Shown: one piece after another, positions 1-5,607 of the stretch
Layout: each line of letters starts with the position of its first letter
Numbering within the stretch: the first letter of the stretch is position 1
Assembly: GCA_018830205.1 (NCBI GenBank)
Contig: JAHJSX010000137.1
Location: 1 to 6,921 of the forward strand
Direction of reading: 5' to 3'
DNA from: an archaeon
Lineage (GTDB): Archaea; Hydrothermarchaeota; Hydrothermarchaeia; Hydrothermarchaeales; Hydrothermarchaeaceae
DNA: 6,921 nt
Notes under the pieces: generated by a model
Database searches by the model: none
Told to the model about the DNA's origin: nothing
What the model saw: the letters and a program-made list of their open reading frames with translations, nothing else
Position numbers and translations under genes: made by a program

Positions 1-518
1 AAAAGGCACGCTTGGAAACAAAAATTGAAGGGTCAATGCCTGTAGCTGATATCGCCCTAAAGGCCATTACAGAAGAAATACCGGAAATTAATGGAAAAAA
101 AATCGTACTTCTTGGAGCTGGTACAACTGGCAGAAAAATAGCGAAAGAGCTGTCTAACAAGAAAGCAGAGGTAATCGTCATCAACAGGAATATGGACATT
201 GGGCAGATTACTGCTAAAAAAGTTAGGGGCACCTTTTTGGAGTACTCAAAGCTTAATGAAACACTTCTGGGCGCCGATGTCCTTATATGTGCCACGCTTG
301 CATCCCATTACCGGGTGCTGCCAGAGATGATTGAAAAAAGGAGTTCACCGCTTGTAATCGTGGATGTATCGCCTTTTGGGAACGTTGCACCTGATGTCGC
401 TTCGATTGATAGGGTGATATTAAAAAACGGAGAGCTTGAAAAGGCCGTAAAGCAAAACCATGAAACAGCTAAATTAGAAATCCCTAATGTTGAGAAGATA
501 ATCCAGGAGGAGTTGTAG
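1..518 (+). CDS. hemA: Glutamyl-tRNA reductase (HemA), 5'-truncated by window edge, no C-terminal dimerisation domain
   Basis: Glutamyl-tRNA reductase uses NADPH to reduce glutamyl-tRNA(Glu) to glutamate-1-semialdehyde, the first committed step of C5 tetrapyrrole synthesis in the cytoplasm. The frame is open to the left edge (first full codon at base 3), so the N-terminal catalytic domain with its active cysteine lies outside. What is visible is KARLETKI, matching the family R-x-R-T-E-T-x-I segment, then the Rossmann domain with GAGTTGRKIAKEL, the VINRN strand, ADVLICATLASH (family ADVVISAT-x-x-x-H) and VIVDVSPFGNVAPDV (family IDIAxPRDVDPEV), then the beginning of the spinal helix ending IIQEEL. 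The usual C-terminal dimerisation domain of roughly 100 residues is absent: TAG at 516-518 follows, and the next gene starts 4 bases later. A TTG at base 12 is probably an internal leucine codon, since homology continues upstream. Identity is fairly sure; enzymatic activity is not. Confidence 0.85.
   Translation, partial: KARLETKIEGSMPVADIALKAITEEIPEINGKKIVLLGAGTTGRKIAKELSNKKAEVIVINRNMDIGQITAKKVRGTFLEYSKLNETLLGADVLICATLASHYRVLPEMIEKRSSPLVIVDVSPFGNVAPDVASIDRVILKNGELEKAVKQNHETAKLEIPNVEKIIQEEL
505..512 (+). promoter_or_regulatory. Ribosome binding site for the FAH-family gene
   Basis: AGGAGGAG lies inside the last codons of hemA, 10-12 bases before the ATG at 523. It is a strong archaeal Shine-Dalgarno match and fixes that start. 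Its position within hemA suggests the two genes are translated from one transcript. Confidence 0.7.
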
Positions 519-522
519 AGAG

Positions 523-1251
523 ATGAAAATTGGGCGTTTCCTTAACGGAGGCAAGGTCGTTGAAGGTCGTATTGAAGATGGAGAAGTCGTAACTAAAAGT
601 GATGAAAGACTGAAAATAAAAGACCTCAAATACCTGAGCCCGGTCAATCCATCTAAAATAATATGTGTAGGGCTAAATTACGTTGACCATGCAAAAGAGC
701 TTGATATGGAGCTTCCTCATGAGCCAATTCTATTTCTAAAGGCGCCGAGCGCTGTAATCGGGCACGAGGATATCGTTAGATATCCGCGGACGACGCAAAA
801 GCTCGACCATGAAGCTGAGCTTGCGATTGTTATAGGCAAGAAATGCAAAGAAGTTAAGGCTGAAGATGCATATGATGTAATAGAAGGCTATACCTGCTTC
901 AATGATTTAACGGCAAGGGACCTGCAAAAGCTCAACATGCAATGGACAAGGGCAAAAAGCTTTGATACGTTTGCACCCATTGGCCCGCACATCGTGACAA
1001 AAGACGAAATAGACCCCAGTAATCTCAACATAAAGATGCTGGTGAACGGCGAGATACGCCAGGATTCAAATACAAAGAATCTGATTTTTGATGTTCCATC
1101 GCTTATTGAATTCATTTCAGAAATTATGACACTCAATCCAGAAGATATAATATCAACCGGCACCCCGCCTGGAATTGGGCCGGTTAAAAAAGGCGATGAA
1201 ATGGAAGTCAAAATCGAGGGAATTGGAACACTTAGAAATAGAGTCTCATAG
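523..1251 (+). CDS. Fumarylacetoacetate hydrolase (FAH) family protein, FAHD1/acylpyruvate hydrolase-like
   Basis: This 242-residue protein has the full single-domain FAH fold length. After a short N-terminal domain it carries the family N-Y-x-x-H-x-x-E lid motif (N52, Y53, H56, E59). H56 and E59 match the catalytic dyad known from FAHD1. The divalent metal ligands are E97 and E99 in DHEAEL and D128 in FNDLTARD, with the family spacing of 29 residues from E99 to D128. K145 in AKSFDTFAPIGP matches the substrate lysine, and STGTPPGIGP (211-220) is the typical C-terminal loop. Members cleave or decarboxylate beta-keto acids such as acylpyruvates, oxaloacetate or homoprotocatechuate-pathway intermediates; sequence alone does not decide the substrate. 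The gene follows hemA by 4 bases, so the two are probably cotranscribed, although no biochemical link is obvious. Its stop overlaps the convergent AbrB-like gene. Confidence 0.92.
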   Translation: MKIGRFLNGGKVVEGRIEDGEVVTKSDERLKIKDLKYLSPVNPSKIICVGLNYVDHAKELDMELPHEPILFLKAPSAVIGHEDIVRYPRTTQKLDHEAELAIVIGKKCKEVKAEDAYDVIEGYTCFNDLTARDLQKLNMQWTRAKSFDTFAPIGPHIVTKDEIDPSNLNIKMLVNGEIRQDSNTKNLIFDVPSLIEFISEIMTLNPEDIISTGTPPGIGPVKKGDEMEVKIEGIGTLRNRVS

Positions 1252-1407
1252 TACTTTTCTAAGAATCAAGTCCCCTTTTTTTGGTGTAATGTCAAGTCCT
1301 GACCTAACGTCTATCTCATCTCCCTCTTTCCACCCTGCGAGTTTAATCATTTCACCTGGAAGAAGAATGAAATGTTTTCCCTTGGTTGTCTTTTGAAGTT
1401 TTTCCAT
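1246..1407 (-). CDS. Small AbrB/MazE-type (SpoVT-AbrB) DNA-binding protein, 53 aa
   Basis: Reading the minus strand from the ATG at 1407-1405 gives 53 residues ending with TGA at 1248-1246. The sequence has the AbrB swapped-hairpin pattern: KTTKGKHFILLPGEM (family K-x-x-x-K-G-Q-I-T-I-P-x-E), then KLAGWKEGDEIDV (family K-x-L-G-x-K-E-G-D-E-V-x-V), then a slightly long loop and KKGDLILRKV (family DGxIILR-x). Such proteins bind DNA as dimers and act as transcription regulators or antitoxins; no toxin gene is adjacent, which favours a regulator. It starts 26 bases after the stop of the response regulator on the same strand, so cotranscription is likely. No Shine-Dalgarno precedes the ATG. An AT-rich element near 1431-1443 could serve as its own TATA box for a nearly leaderless transcript, but this is weak. 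The last 6 bases overlap the end of the convergent FAH gene. Confidence 0.85.
   Translation of the reverse strand: MEKLQKTTKGKHFILLPGEMIKLAGWKEGDEIDVRSGLDITPKKGDLILRKVL
1276..1282 (+). terminator. Possible oligo-T terminator for the hemA-FAH transcript
   Basis: A run of seven T on the + strand begins 25 bases after the FAH stop, preceded by a short T-rich patch at 1254-1258. Archaeal RNA polymerase stops at U-rich tracts without needing a hairpin, so this is a reasonable 3' end. It lies inside the antisense AbrB-like gene, so it may instead reflect that gene's lysine codons. Confidence 0.3.
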
Positions 1408-1433
1408 ATCAACAATAAAAGTAGAGTGTGTAA

Positions 1434-1814
1434 TTAATTTTTCCCTGACTTTTCAAGCAGGTCCTTAACAATTTTCAGCAGTTCTTTTCTATCGAAGGGC
1501 TTGTTTATGTGGACGTCAGCATGGGCGTACTTGTAGCTCTTTTCTACCGATTCTTCACTCGTGCGTACAGTAAACATCGCAACGGGGATGTCGCTTGTTT
1601 CCTTGTCCTCTTTGATTCTTTTGCACGCATCCCAGCCGTCATCGCCGGGCATCATGATGTCGAGCAGAATAAGGTCGGGTTTTTTCTCTTTTATTCGCTT
1701 GAAGCATTCTTCACTGTTCTTTGCAGCGGTCACTTTGTGGCCCTCTTTCTCAAGCATTATCTTTGTAAGAACCACAATTTCCGGCTCATCGTCAACCACA
1801 AGTATGTTCGCCAC
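1434..1814 (-). CDS. Stand-alone response regulator receiver (CheY-like) protein
   Basis: The 126-residue protein is a single receiver domain with no output domain. The acidic pocket is D8-D9 in ILVVDDEPE, the phosphoacceptor is D52 in ILLDIMMPGDDG, the signalling threonine is T82 in MFTV, and the conserved lysine is K105 in INKP. The switch position usually held by Tyr or Phe is H102. It would accept phosphate from a sensor histidine kinase and signal through protein contacts; no kinase is encoded in the window. The start is GTG at 1814-1812, giving the standard receiver N-terminus MANILVVDD. There is no clear Shine-Dalgarno, only GGCGGGA. A TATA-like element 25 bases upstream suggests a leaderless mRNA. 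It precedes the AbrB-like gene by 26 bases, which suggests that protein as a possible DNA-binding partner; that link is inference. Confidence 0.93.
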   Translation of the reverse strand: MANILVVDDEPEIVVLTKIMLEKEGHKVTAAKNSEECFKRIKEKKPDLILLDIMMPGDDGWDACKRIKEDKETSDIPVAMFTVRTSEESVEKSYKYAHADVHINKPFDRKELLKIVKDLLEKSGKN

Positions 1815-1833
1815 TTATATCCCGCCTTATTCC

Positions 1834-1844
1834 TTATTTTTAAA
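1834..1844 (-). promoter_or_regulatory. TATA-like box for the response regulator gene
   Basis: On the minus strand the sequence reads TTTAAAAATAA, centred 25 bases before the GTG at 1814. Archaeal TATA boxes sit about 26 bases upstream of the transcription start, so transcription would begin at or next to the start codon. This agrees with the absence of a good ribosome site. Confidence 0.45.
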
Positions 1845-1853
1845 TTCTAGAAC

Positions 1854-1867
1854 GTATACTATTTTTA
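1854..1867 (+). promoter_or_regulatory. Possible TATA element for elp3 in the divergent promoter region
   Basis: The 77-base region 1815-1891 separates two divergent genes and is strongly AT-rich. GTATACTATTTTTA is placed so that transcription would start a few bases before the ATG at 1892, giving a nearly leaderless elp3 mRNA. A second AT-rich stretch at 1874-1889 resembles a TATA box more closely but lies too near the ATG unless translation starts further downstream. Which element is used cannot be settled by reading. Confidence 0.35.
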
Positions 1868-1891
1868 GTGCGACATAATATAAATATTTAC

Positions 1892-3424
1892 ATGGAAGCA
1901 ATTCTTGCGATAATCGACGAAATAAAGTCGACAATGCCAGGCCGGGAAGGGATTAATAAAATAAAAACAAAAGTGGCAGGAGAATACGGACTTAATAAAA
2001 TTCCTACAAATGCGGAAATCCTCTCATTTGTGGAACCTGACGACCTGCCAGTTCTAGGTCCACTGCTGCAGAAAAAGCCCATAAGAACAATATCAGGGAT
2101 TGCTATTGTCGCTGTGATGGCAAGACCCCATCCATGTCCCGGGGAATGCATCTACTGCCCCGTGGGCGAGAACGCGCCCCAGAGCTATACCGGAGAAGAG
2201 CCAGCCGCTCTCAGGGCCAAAAGGGCGAACTTTGACCCGTATGCGCAGGTAACTGACAGGCTTTCGCAGCTTTCACAAATTGGGCACCCGGTGGATAAGG
2301 TAGAGCTTATCGTCATGGGGGGCACGTTCAATGCACAGCCCCTCGACTATCAGGAGTGGTTTGTAAAAAGATGCTTCGAGGCAATGAATGATTTTGGCGT
2401 TGGGGAATCAAAAGAAACAAAAAGCCTAAAAGAAGCACAAAAACAAAACGAGACGGCCGGCGTAAGAAATGTGGGAATGACATTTGAGACCCGGCCTGAT
2501 TTTGCAGATGTTGAGCAGGTCAAGCGGATGCTTGGATATGGAGTGACAAGGGTGGAACTCGGCGTGCAGACGCTAAGTGATTCTATTTATGAAAAAGTAA
2601 AAAGGGGGCATACGGTTGATGATGTCGCAAGTGCGACAAAAATCCTAAAAGATGCGGGCCTCAAGGTCGGCTACCACATGATGCCCGGGCTTTTTTCTGA
2701 TATTGACAGGGACCTTGAGATGTTCAAGACCCTGTTTGAGGACAAAAGGTTCAAGCCAGATTTCCTGAAGATTTATCCCACTCTTGTTATCGCAGGTACA
2801 GGACTTTATGAAATGTGGAAAAAGGGAGAGTATGAGCCGTATGGCGATAAGGAAGCGGTTGAACTTATTTACAGAATTAAAAAAATCATGCCAAAATGGA
2901 CACGGACCATGCGCATACAGCGCGACATTCCACAGGGGCTGATTGCGGCAGGTGTAAAAAGAGGAGACATTGGTGCGATTGTAAGTGAAAAATTGGATGG
3001 ATGTTGCAGGTGCATAAGATGCAGGGACGTAGGCCATATGGTATACAGGGGAAAGACAATAAACGAAAACAATATAGAAATTATAAAAGAATTATATATG
3101 GCTTCGGGGGGCACTGAATACTTCATCTCAGCAGAAGACGTTGAAAACGATGCCCTCATTGCATATCTTAGGCTCAGGCTTGATGAACGTGCAACAGTGA
3201 GGGAACTCAGGGTACTGGGGCCAATGGTGCCGCTGGGAGATAGAAATGAAGGTGGAAAGCAGCACAGAGGATGGGGAAGCGCGCTTCTAAAGACGGCGGA
3301 AGAAATTGCAAAAGGGAACAAAAGAAAAAAAATCGTTGTCACAAGCGCAATCGGCACGAGGGAGTATTACAAGTCCCTTGGATACAAAAGGCGTGGAACG
3401 TATATGGAGAAAAACCTTTATTAG
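1892..3424 (+). CDS. elp3: Archaeal Elp3: radical SAM / GNAT tRNA U34 carboxymethyltransferase
   Basis: Elp3 uses S-adenosylmethionine and acetyl-CoA to place a carboxymethyl-type group on C5 of wobble uridine 34 in tRNA. Archaea have Elp3 without the other Elongator subunits. Numbering from the ATG at 1892 (510 residues), the N-terminal helical part leads to KKPIRTISGI, then the iron-sulfur motif C82-x3-C86-x2-C89 followed by QSYTGEEPAALRAKR. The radical SAM barrel carries VELIVMGGTF, TFETRPDF, RVELGVQT and YHMMPGL. A cysteine-rich segment GCCRCIRCRDVGH (370-382) fits the family's zinc-binding linker. The C-terminal acetyltransferase domain shows QHRGWGSALL (457-466), the acetyl-CoA loop, and TREYYKSLGY. 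A GTG at 1868 would add eight residues in AT-rich promoter-like sequence, so I prefer 1892, although neither start has a ribosome site. It is divergent from the response regulator gene and 33 bases ahead of ugd. Confidence 0.95.
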   Translation: MEAILAIIDEIKSTMPGREGINKIKTKVAGEYGLNKIPTNAEILSFVEPDDLPVLGPLLQKKPIRTISGIAIVAVMARPHPCPGECIYCPVGENAPQSYTGEEPAALRAKRANFDPYAQVTDRLSQLSQIGHPVDKVELIVMGGTFNAQPLDYQEWFVKRCFEAMNDFGVGESKETKSLKEAQKQNETAGVRNVGMTFETRPDFADVEQVKRMLGYGVTRVELGVQTLSDSIYEKVKRGHTVDDVASATKILKDAGLKVGYHMMPGLFSDIDRDLEMFKTLFEDKRFKPDFLKIYPTLVIAGTGLYEMWKKGEYEPYGDKEAVELIYRIKKIMPKWTRTMRIQRDIPQGLIAAGVKRGDIGAIVSEKLDGCCRCIRCRDVGHMVYRGKTINENNIEIIKELYMASGGTEYFISAEDVENDALIAYLRLRLDERATVRELRVLGPMVPLGDRNEGGKQHRGWGSALLKTAEEIAKGNKRKKIVVTSAIGTREYYKSLGYKRRGTYMEKNLY

Positions 3425-3445
3425 ACATTTAGCCCATTTAGGTGT

Positions 3446-3450
3446 GGTGA
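3446..3450 (+). promoter_or_regulatory. Ribosome binding site fixing the TTG start of ugd
   Basis: GGTGA, preceded by another GGTG at 3441-3444, ends 7 bases before the TTG at 3458. It matches the archaeal 16S 3' end and supports the non-ATG start. The next in-frame ATG (3473) would remove most of the first Rossmann strand. Confidence 0.6.
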
Positions 3451-3457
3451 ATTAGAT

Positions 3458-4744
3458 TTGGCCAATATTTCAATGATTGGAACCGGATACGTCGGGCTTG
3501 TCACAGGTGTGTGTTTTGCAGAGCTCGGAAACAACGTGGTATGTGTTGACGTGGATTCGGAGAGAGTAAAAAAGATTAACTCATCAATTCCCCCCATATA
3601 CGAAAAGGGACTGGAAGACCTGCTCAAAGAAAACATTGAAAATAAAAGAATAAGGGCAACCACTGACCTGAAAGACGCAGTTTTGAATACTGACATCTCA
3701 TTTATCTGCGTTGGTACTCCTTCCGGCCTTATTGATTACATTGACTTAAAATACATCAAAGAAGTCTCAAAGGACATCGGCAGGATAATCAAAGATAAAG
3801 ATTATCACCTCGTGGTCGTAAAGAGCACGGTCGTGCCGGGCACGACTGAACACTCAGTCATTCCTCTTTTGGAGAAGAATTCCGGGAAGACTGCTGGAGA
3901 TGGTTTCGGTGTTGCAATGAACCCTGAATTCCTGCGGGAAGGAAATGCAATAAAGGATTTCATGAAACCTGATAGGGTTGTGCTTGGCGGCATCGATGAA
4001 AAGTCAACGGATGCATTATATGAACTTTACAAGGATTTTGACTGCCCGATTCTAAAGACCGACCCCAGCACTGCCGAGATGATAAAGTACGCGACAAACT
4101 CTTTCCTTGTAACAAAAATCAGCTTCATAAATGAGATTGGGAACATCTGCAAGTCGCTTGGGATTGATGTCTACGAGGTTGCAAAGGGGCTCGCAATGGA
4201 TTCCAGAGTTTCACCGCACTTTCTAAATGCAGGCATCGGTTTTGGCGGAAGCTGCTTTCCAAAAGACGTAAAGGCGCTTGTGGGAAAGGCAAAAGAGGTC
4301 TACTACAGGCCAATTGTCCTAAACGCTGCACTCGAGCTAAACGAAAGCCAGCCGCTGCGGATGATAGAGCTCCTTGAGGGAAAAATAGGCTCCTTGAAGG
4401 GCGTTAAAATCGTGGTCCTGGGCCTTGCATTCAAGCCCGGCACAGACGACATGCGCGAGGCCCCCTCCCTAAAGATTATACAGAACCTGCTCAATAAAGG
4501 GGCAGAGATTTGTGCGACCGACCCTAAAGCAATAGAAGAAGCAAAGCATATGTTTGGGAAACATGAACGGCTGAAATTTGTCGAATCTGTAGAAGAGGCA
4601 GTTAAGTTCGGCAGATATGTGCTCATCGTTACCGAATGGGATGAATACAGAAATGAAGACCTTTATAAGGGCAAGGTTGTAATAGACGGAAGAAGAGTCG
4701 ACGAGGCGCGTGTCGCAGATGAGTATGAAGGAGTGTGCTGGTAA
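3458..4744 (+). CDS. ugd: UDP-glucose 6-dehydrogenase
   Basis: The enzyme oxidises UDP-glucose to UDP-glucuronate with two NAD+ through a covalent thioester. The 428 residues cover all three family domains. The N-terminal NAD-binding domain has GTGYVGLVTG (8-17) and D31 at the end of the second strand; FICVGTPS, VVKSTVVPGTT and NPEFLREG (155-162) follow. The central helix holds K210 in MIKYATNSFLVTKISFINE. The catalytic cysteine is C266 in GFGGSCFPKD. The C-terminal UDP-binding domain has LGLAFKPGTDDMREAPS (321-337) and VIDGRR. The unbroken GGSCFPKD and FKPGTDD-x-R motifs favour UDP-glucose over UDP-ManNAc dehydrogenase, though the families are related. Translation starts at TTG. The stop overlaps the start of galU by one base, so these two enzymes, which act in series, are coupled. 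A promoter in the 33-base gap after elp3 is possible but not clear. Confidence 0.93.
   Translation: MANISMIGTGYVGLVTGVCFAELGNNVVCVDVDSERVKKINSSIPPIYEKGLEDLLKENIENKRIRATTDLKDAVLNTDISFICVGTPSGLIDYIDLKYIKEVSKDIGRIIKDKDYHLVVVKSTVVPGTTEHSVIPLLEKNSGKTAGDGFGVAMNPEFLREGNAIKDFMKPDRVVLGGIDEKSTDALYELYKDFDCPILKTDPSTAEMIKYATNSFLVTKISFINEIGNICKSLGIDVYEVAKGLAMDSRVSPHFLNAGIGFGGSCFPKDVKALVGKAKEVYYRPIVLNAALELNESQPLRMIELLEGKIGSLKGVKIVVLGLAFKPGTDDMREAPSLKIIQNLLNKGAEICATDPKAIEEAKHMFGKHERLKFVESVEEAVKFGRYVLIVTEWDEYRNEDLYKGKVVIDGRRVDEARVADEYEGVCW
4728..4733 (+). promoter_or_regulatory. Ribosome binding site for galU, inside ugd
   Basis: AAGGAG lies 10 bases before the ATG at 4744 and within the last ugd codons. It selects that ATG, which gives the standard GalU N-terminus MKAVIPAAGYGTRF, over the in-frame GTG at 4735, which is only one base beyond the ribosome site. 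Confidence 0.65.
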
Positions 4745-5601
4745 TGAAAGCAGTTATACCTGCTGCAGGATATGGTACTAGGTTTTTGCCTGCAACTAAA
4801 GCGCAACCAAAGGAGATGCTGCCGGTCTATGACAAGCCGACTATCCAGTACGTGGTAGAAGAGGCGGTTGCTTCAGGAATAGATGACATCCTCATAATTA
4901 TTGGCAGGGGCAAAAGGGCAATAGAAGACCACTTCGACCGCTCGATTGAACTTGAACTCTCGCTTAAGAATTCGCAAAAAGACGAATACTTGAAGGAGAT
5001 TATCGACATCTCTGAGCTTGCAGATATCCATTTTATCAGGCAGAAGGAGCAAAAAGGGCTTGGGGACGCGGTTTATACTGCAAGAAAGTATGTTGGCGAC
5101 GAACCATTCTGCGTGCTTTTGGGTGACACGGTCACCGTATCTGAGACCCCATGTACAAAACAGCTTATTGATATTTACAACAAACATCAGGGTTCTGTAA
5201 TTGCAGTTGAAAAAGTGAAAAAAGAAGAGATTGAAAGATATGGAATTGTCAAAGGTGAGTCAATCGACGGTGTTTTAAAAATAACCGGTGTTGTAGAAAA
5301 ACCAAAATTTGAGGACGCGCCGTCTGACCTTGGCATCATCGGCAGGTATCTCCTAACACCTGAAATATTCGACTGCATCAAAAAGACAAAGCGGGGCTCT
5401 GGGGGAGAGATACAGCTGACAGACGGAATCGGGCTTTTGAAAGACATGCAGGACGTCTATGCCTATGAATTTAAGGGAAAGAGATACGACATAGGTACCA
5501 AACTCGACTGGCTCAAGAGTTCAATAGAAATTGCGCTTCAACGGGATGATATTGGCGATGAGCTTTTGGATTACCTTAAAGAACTAACAAAAAGCAAGTA
5601 A
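4744..5601 (+). CDS. galU: UTP--glucose-1-phosphate uridylyltransferase (GalU)
   Basis: GalU condenses UTP and glucose-1-phosphate to UDP-glucose and pyrophosphate. The 285 residues match the bacterial-type GalU length. The nucleotidyltransferase signature is AAGYGTRFLPATK (7-19) with KEMLPVYDKP (23-32). QKEQKGLGDAV (100-110) is the uridine-binding loop, and CVLLGDT (123-129) carries the metal-binding aspartate D128. VVEKP (183-187), GRYLLTPEIF (200-209), GGEIQLTD (220-227) and YDIGTKLDW (248-256) complete the sugar-phosphate site. These motifs distinguish it from RmlA-type thymidylyltransferases, which are shorter in the middle and have different C-terminal signatures. It begins in a TAATG overlap with ugd and ends 6 bases before the decarboxylase gene, so it supplies the substrate of its upstream neighbour from the same transcript. 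Confidence 0.95.
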   Translation: MKAVIPAAGYGTRFLPATKAQPKEMLPVYDKPTIQYVVEEAVASGIDDILIIIGRGKRAIEDHFDRSIELELSLKNSQKDEYLKEIIDISELADIHFIRQKEQKGLGDAVYTARKYVGDEPFCVLLGDTVTVSETPCTKQLIDIYNKHQGSVIAVEKVKKEEIERYGIVKGESIDGVLKITGVVEKPKFEDAPSDLGIIGRYLLTPEIFDCIKKTKRGSGGEIQLTDGIGLLKDMQDVYAYEFKGKRYDIGTKLDWLKSSIEIALQRDDIGDELLDYLKELTKSK

Positions 5602-5607
5602 GGACAA

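Noticed and set aside
12..518. TTG at base 12 as the true start of a short Rossmann protein
   Set aside because: HemA-like residues (KAR before LETKI) continue in frame to the left edge and no ribosome site is visible, so the gene is cut by the window rather than starting here.
516..545. Read-through or frameshift at the hemA TAG to recover a longer protein
   Set aside because: In-frame sequence past the TAG stops again after eight codons, and the overlapping frame encodes a sound FAH protein unrelated to the HemA C-terminus.
1246..1407. AbrB-like protein as the antitoxin of a toxin-antitoxin pair
   Set aside because: The neighbours are a receiver protein and an FAH enzyme; no MazF, VapC or other toxin-like gene adjoins it.
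1509..1878. Two + strand open frames opposite the response regulator gene
   Set aside because: They are antisense shadows of a receiver domain whose catalytic residues are all intact on the minus strand.
1868..1891. GTG at 1868 as the start of elp3
   Set aside because: The eight extra residues come from AT-rich promoter-like DNA without a ribosome site, and the ATG at 1892 gives the normal family N-terminus.
3055..3120. AT-rich patch inside elp3 as an internal promoter or foreign insertion
   Set aside because: The encoded segment continues the Elp3 domain without interruption, so the composition is explained by lysine, asparagine and isoleucine codons.
2869..3357. 162-codon open frame on the minus strand within elp3
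   Set aside because: It is antisense to a clearly conserved coding region, its serine-rich low-complexity translation matches no family I recognise, and it has no ribosome site I can support.
4735..4743. GTG at 4735 as the start of galU
   Set aside because: It lies one base after the AAGGAG site and adds only MLV before the standard MKAVIPAAGYG start.
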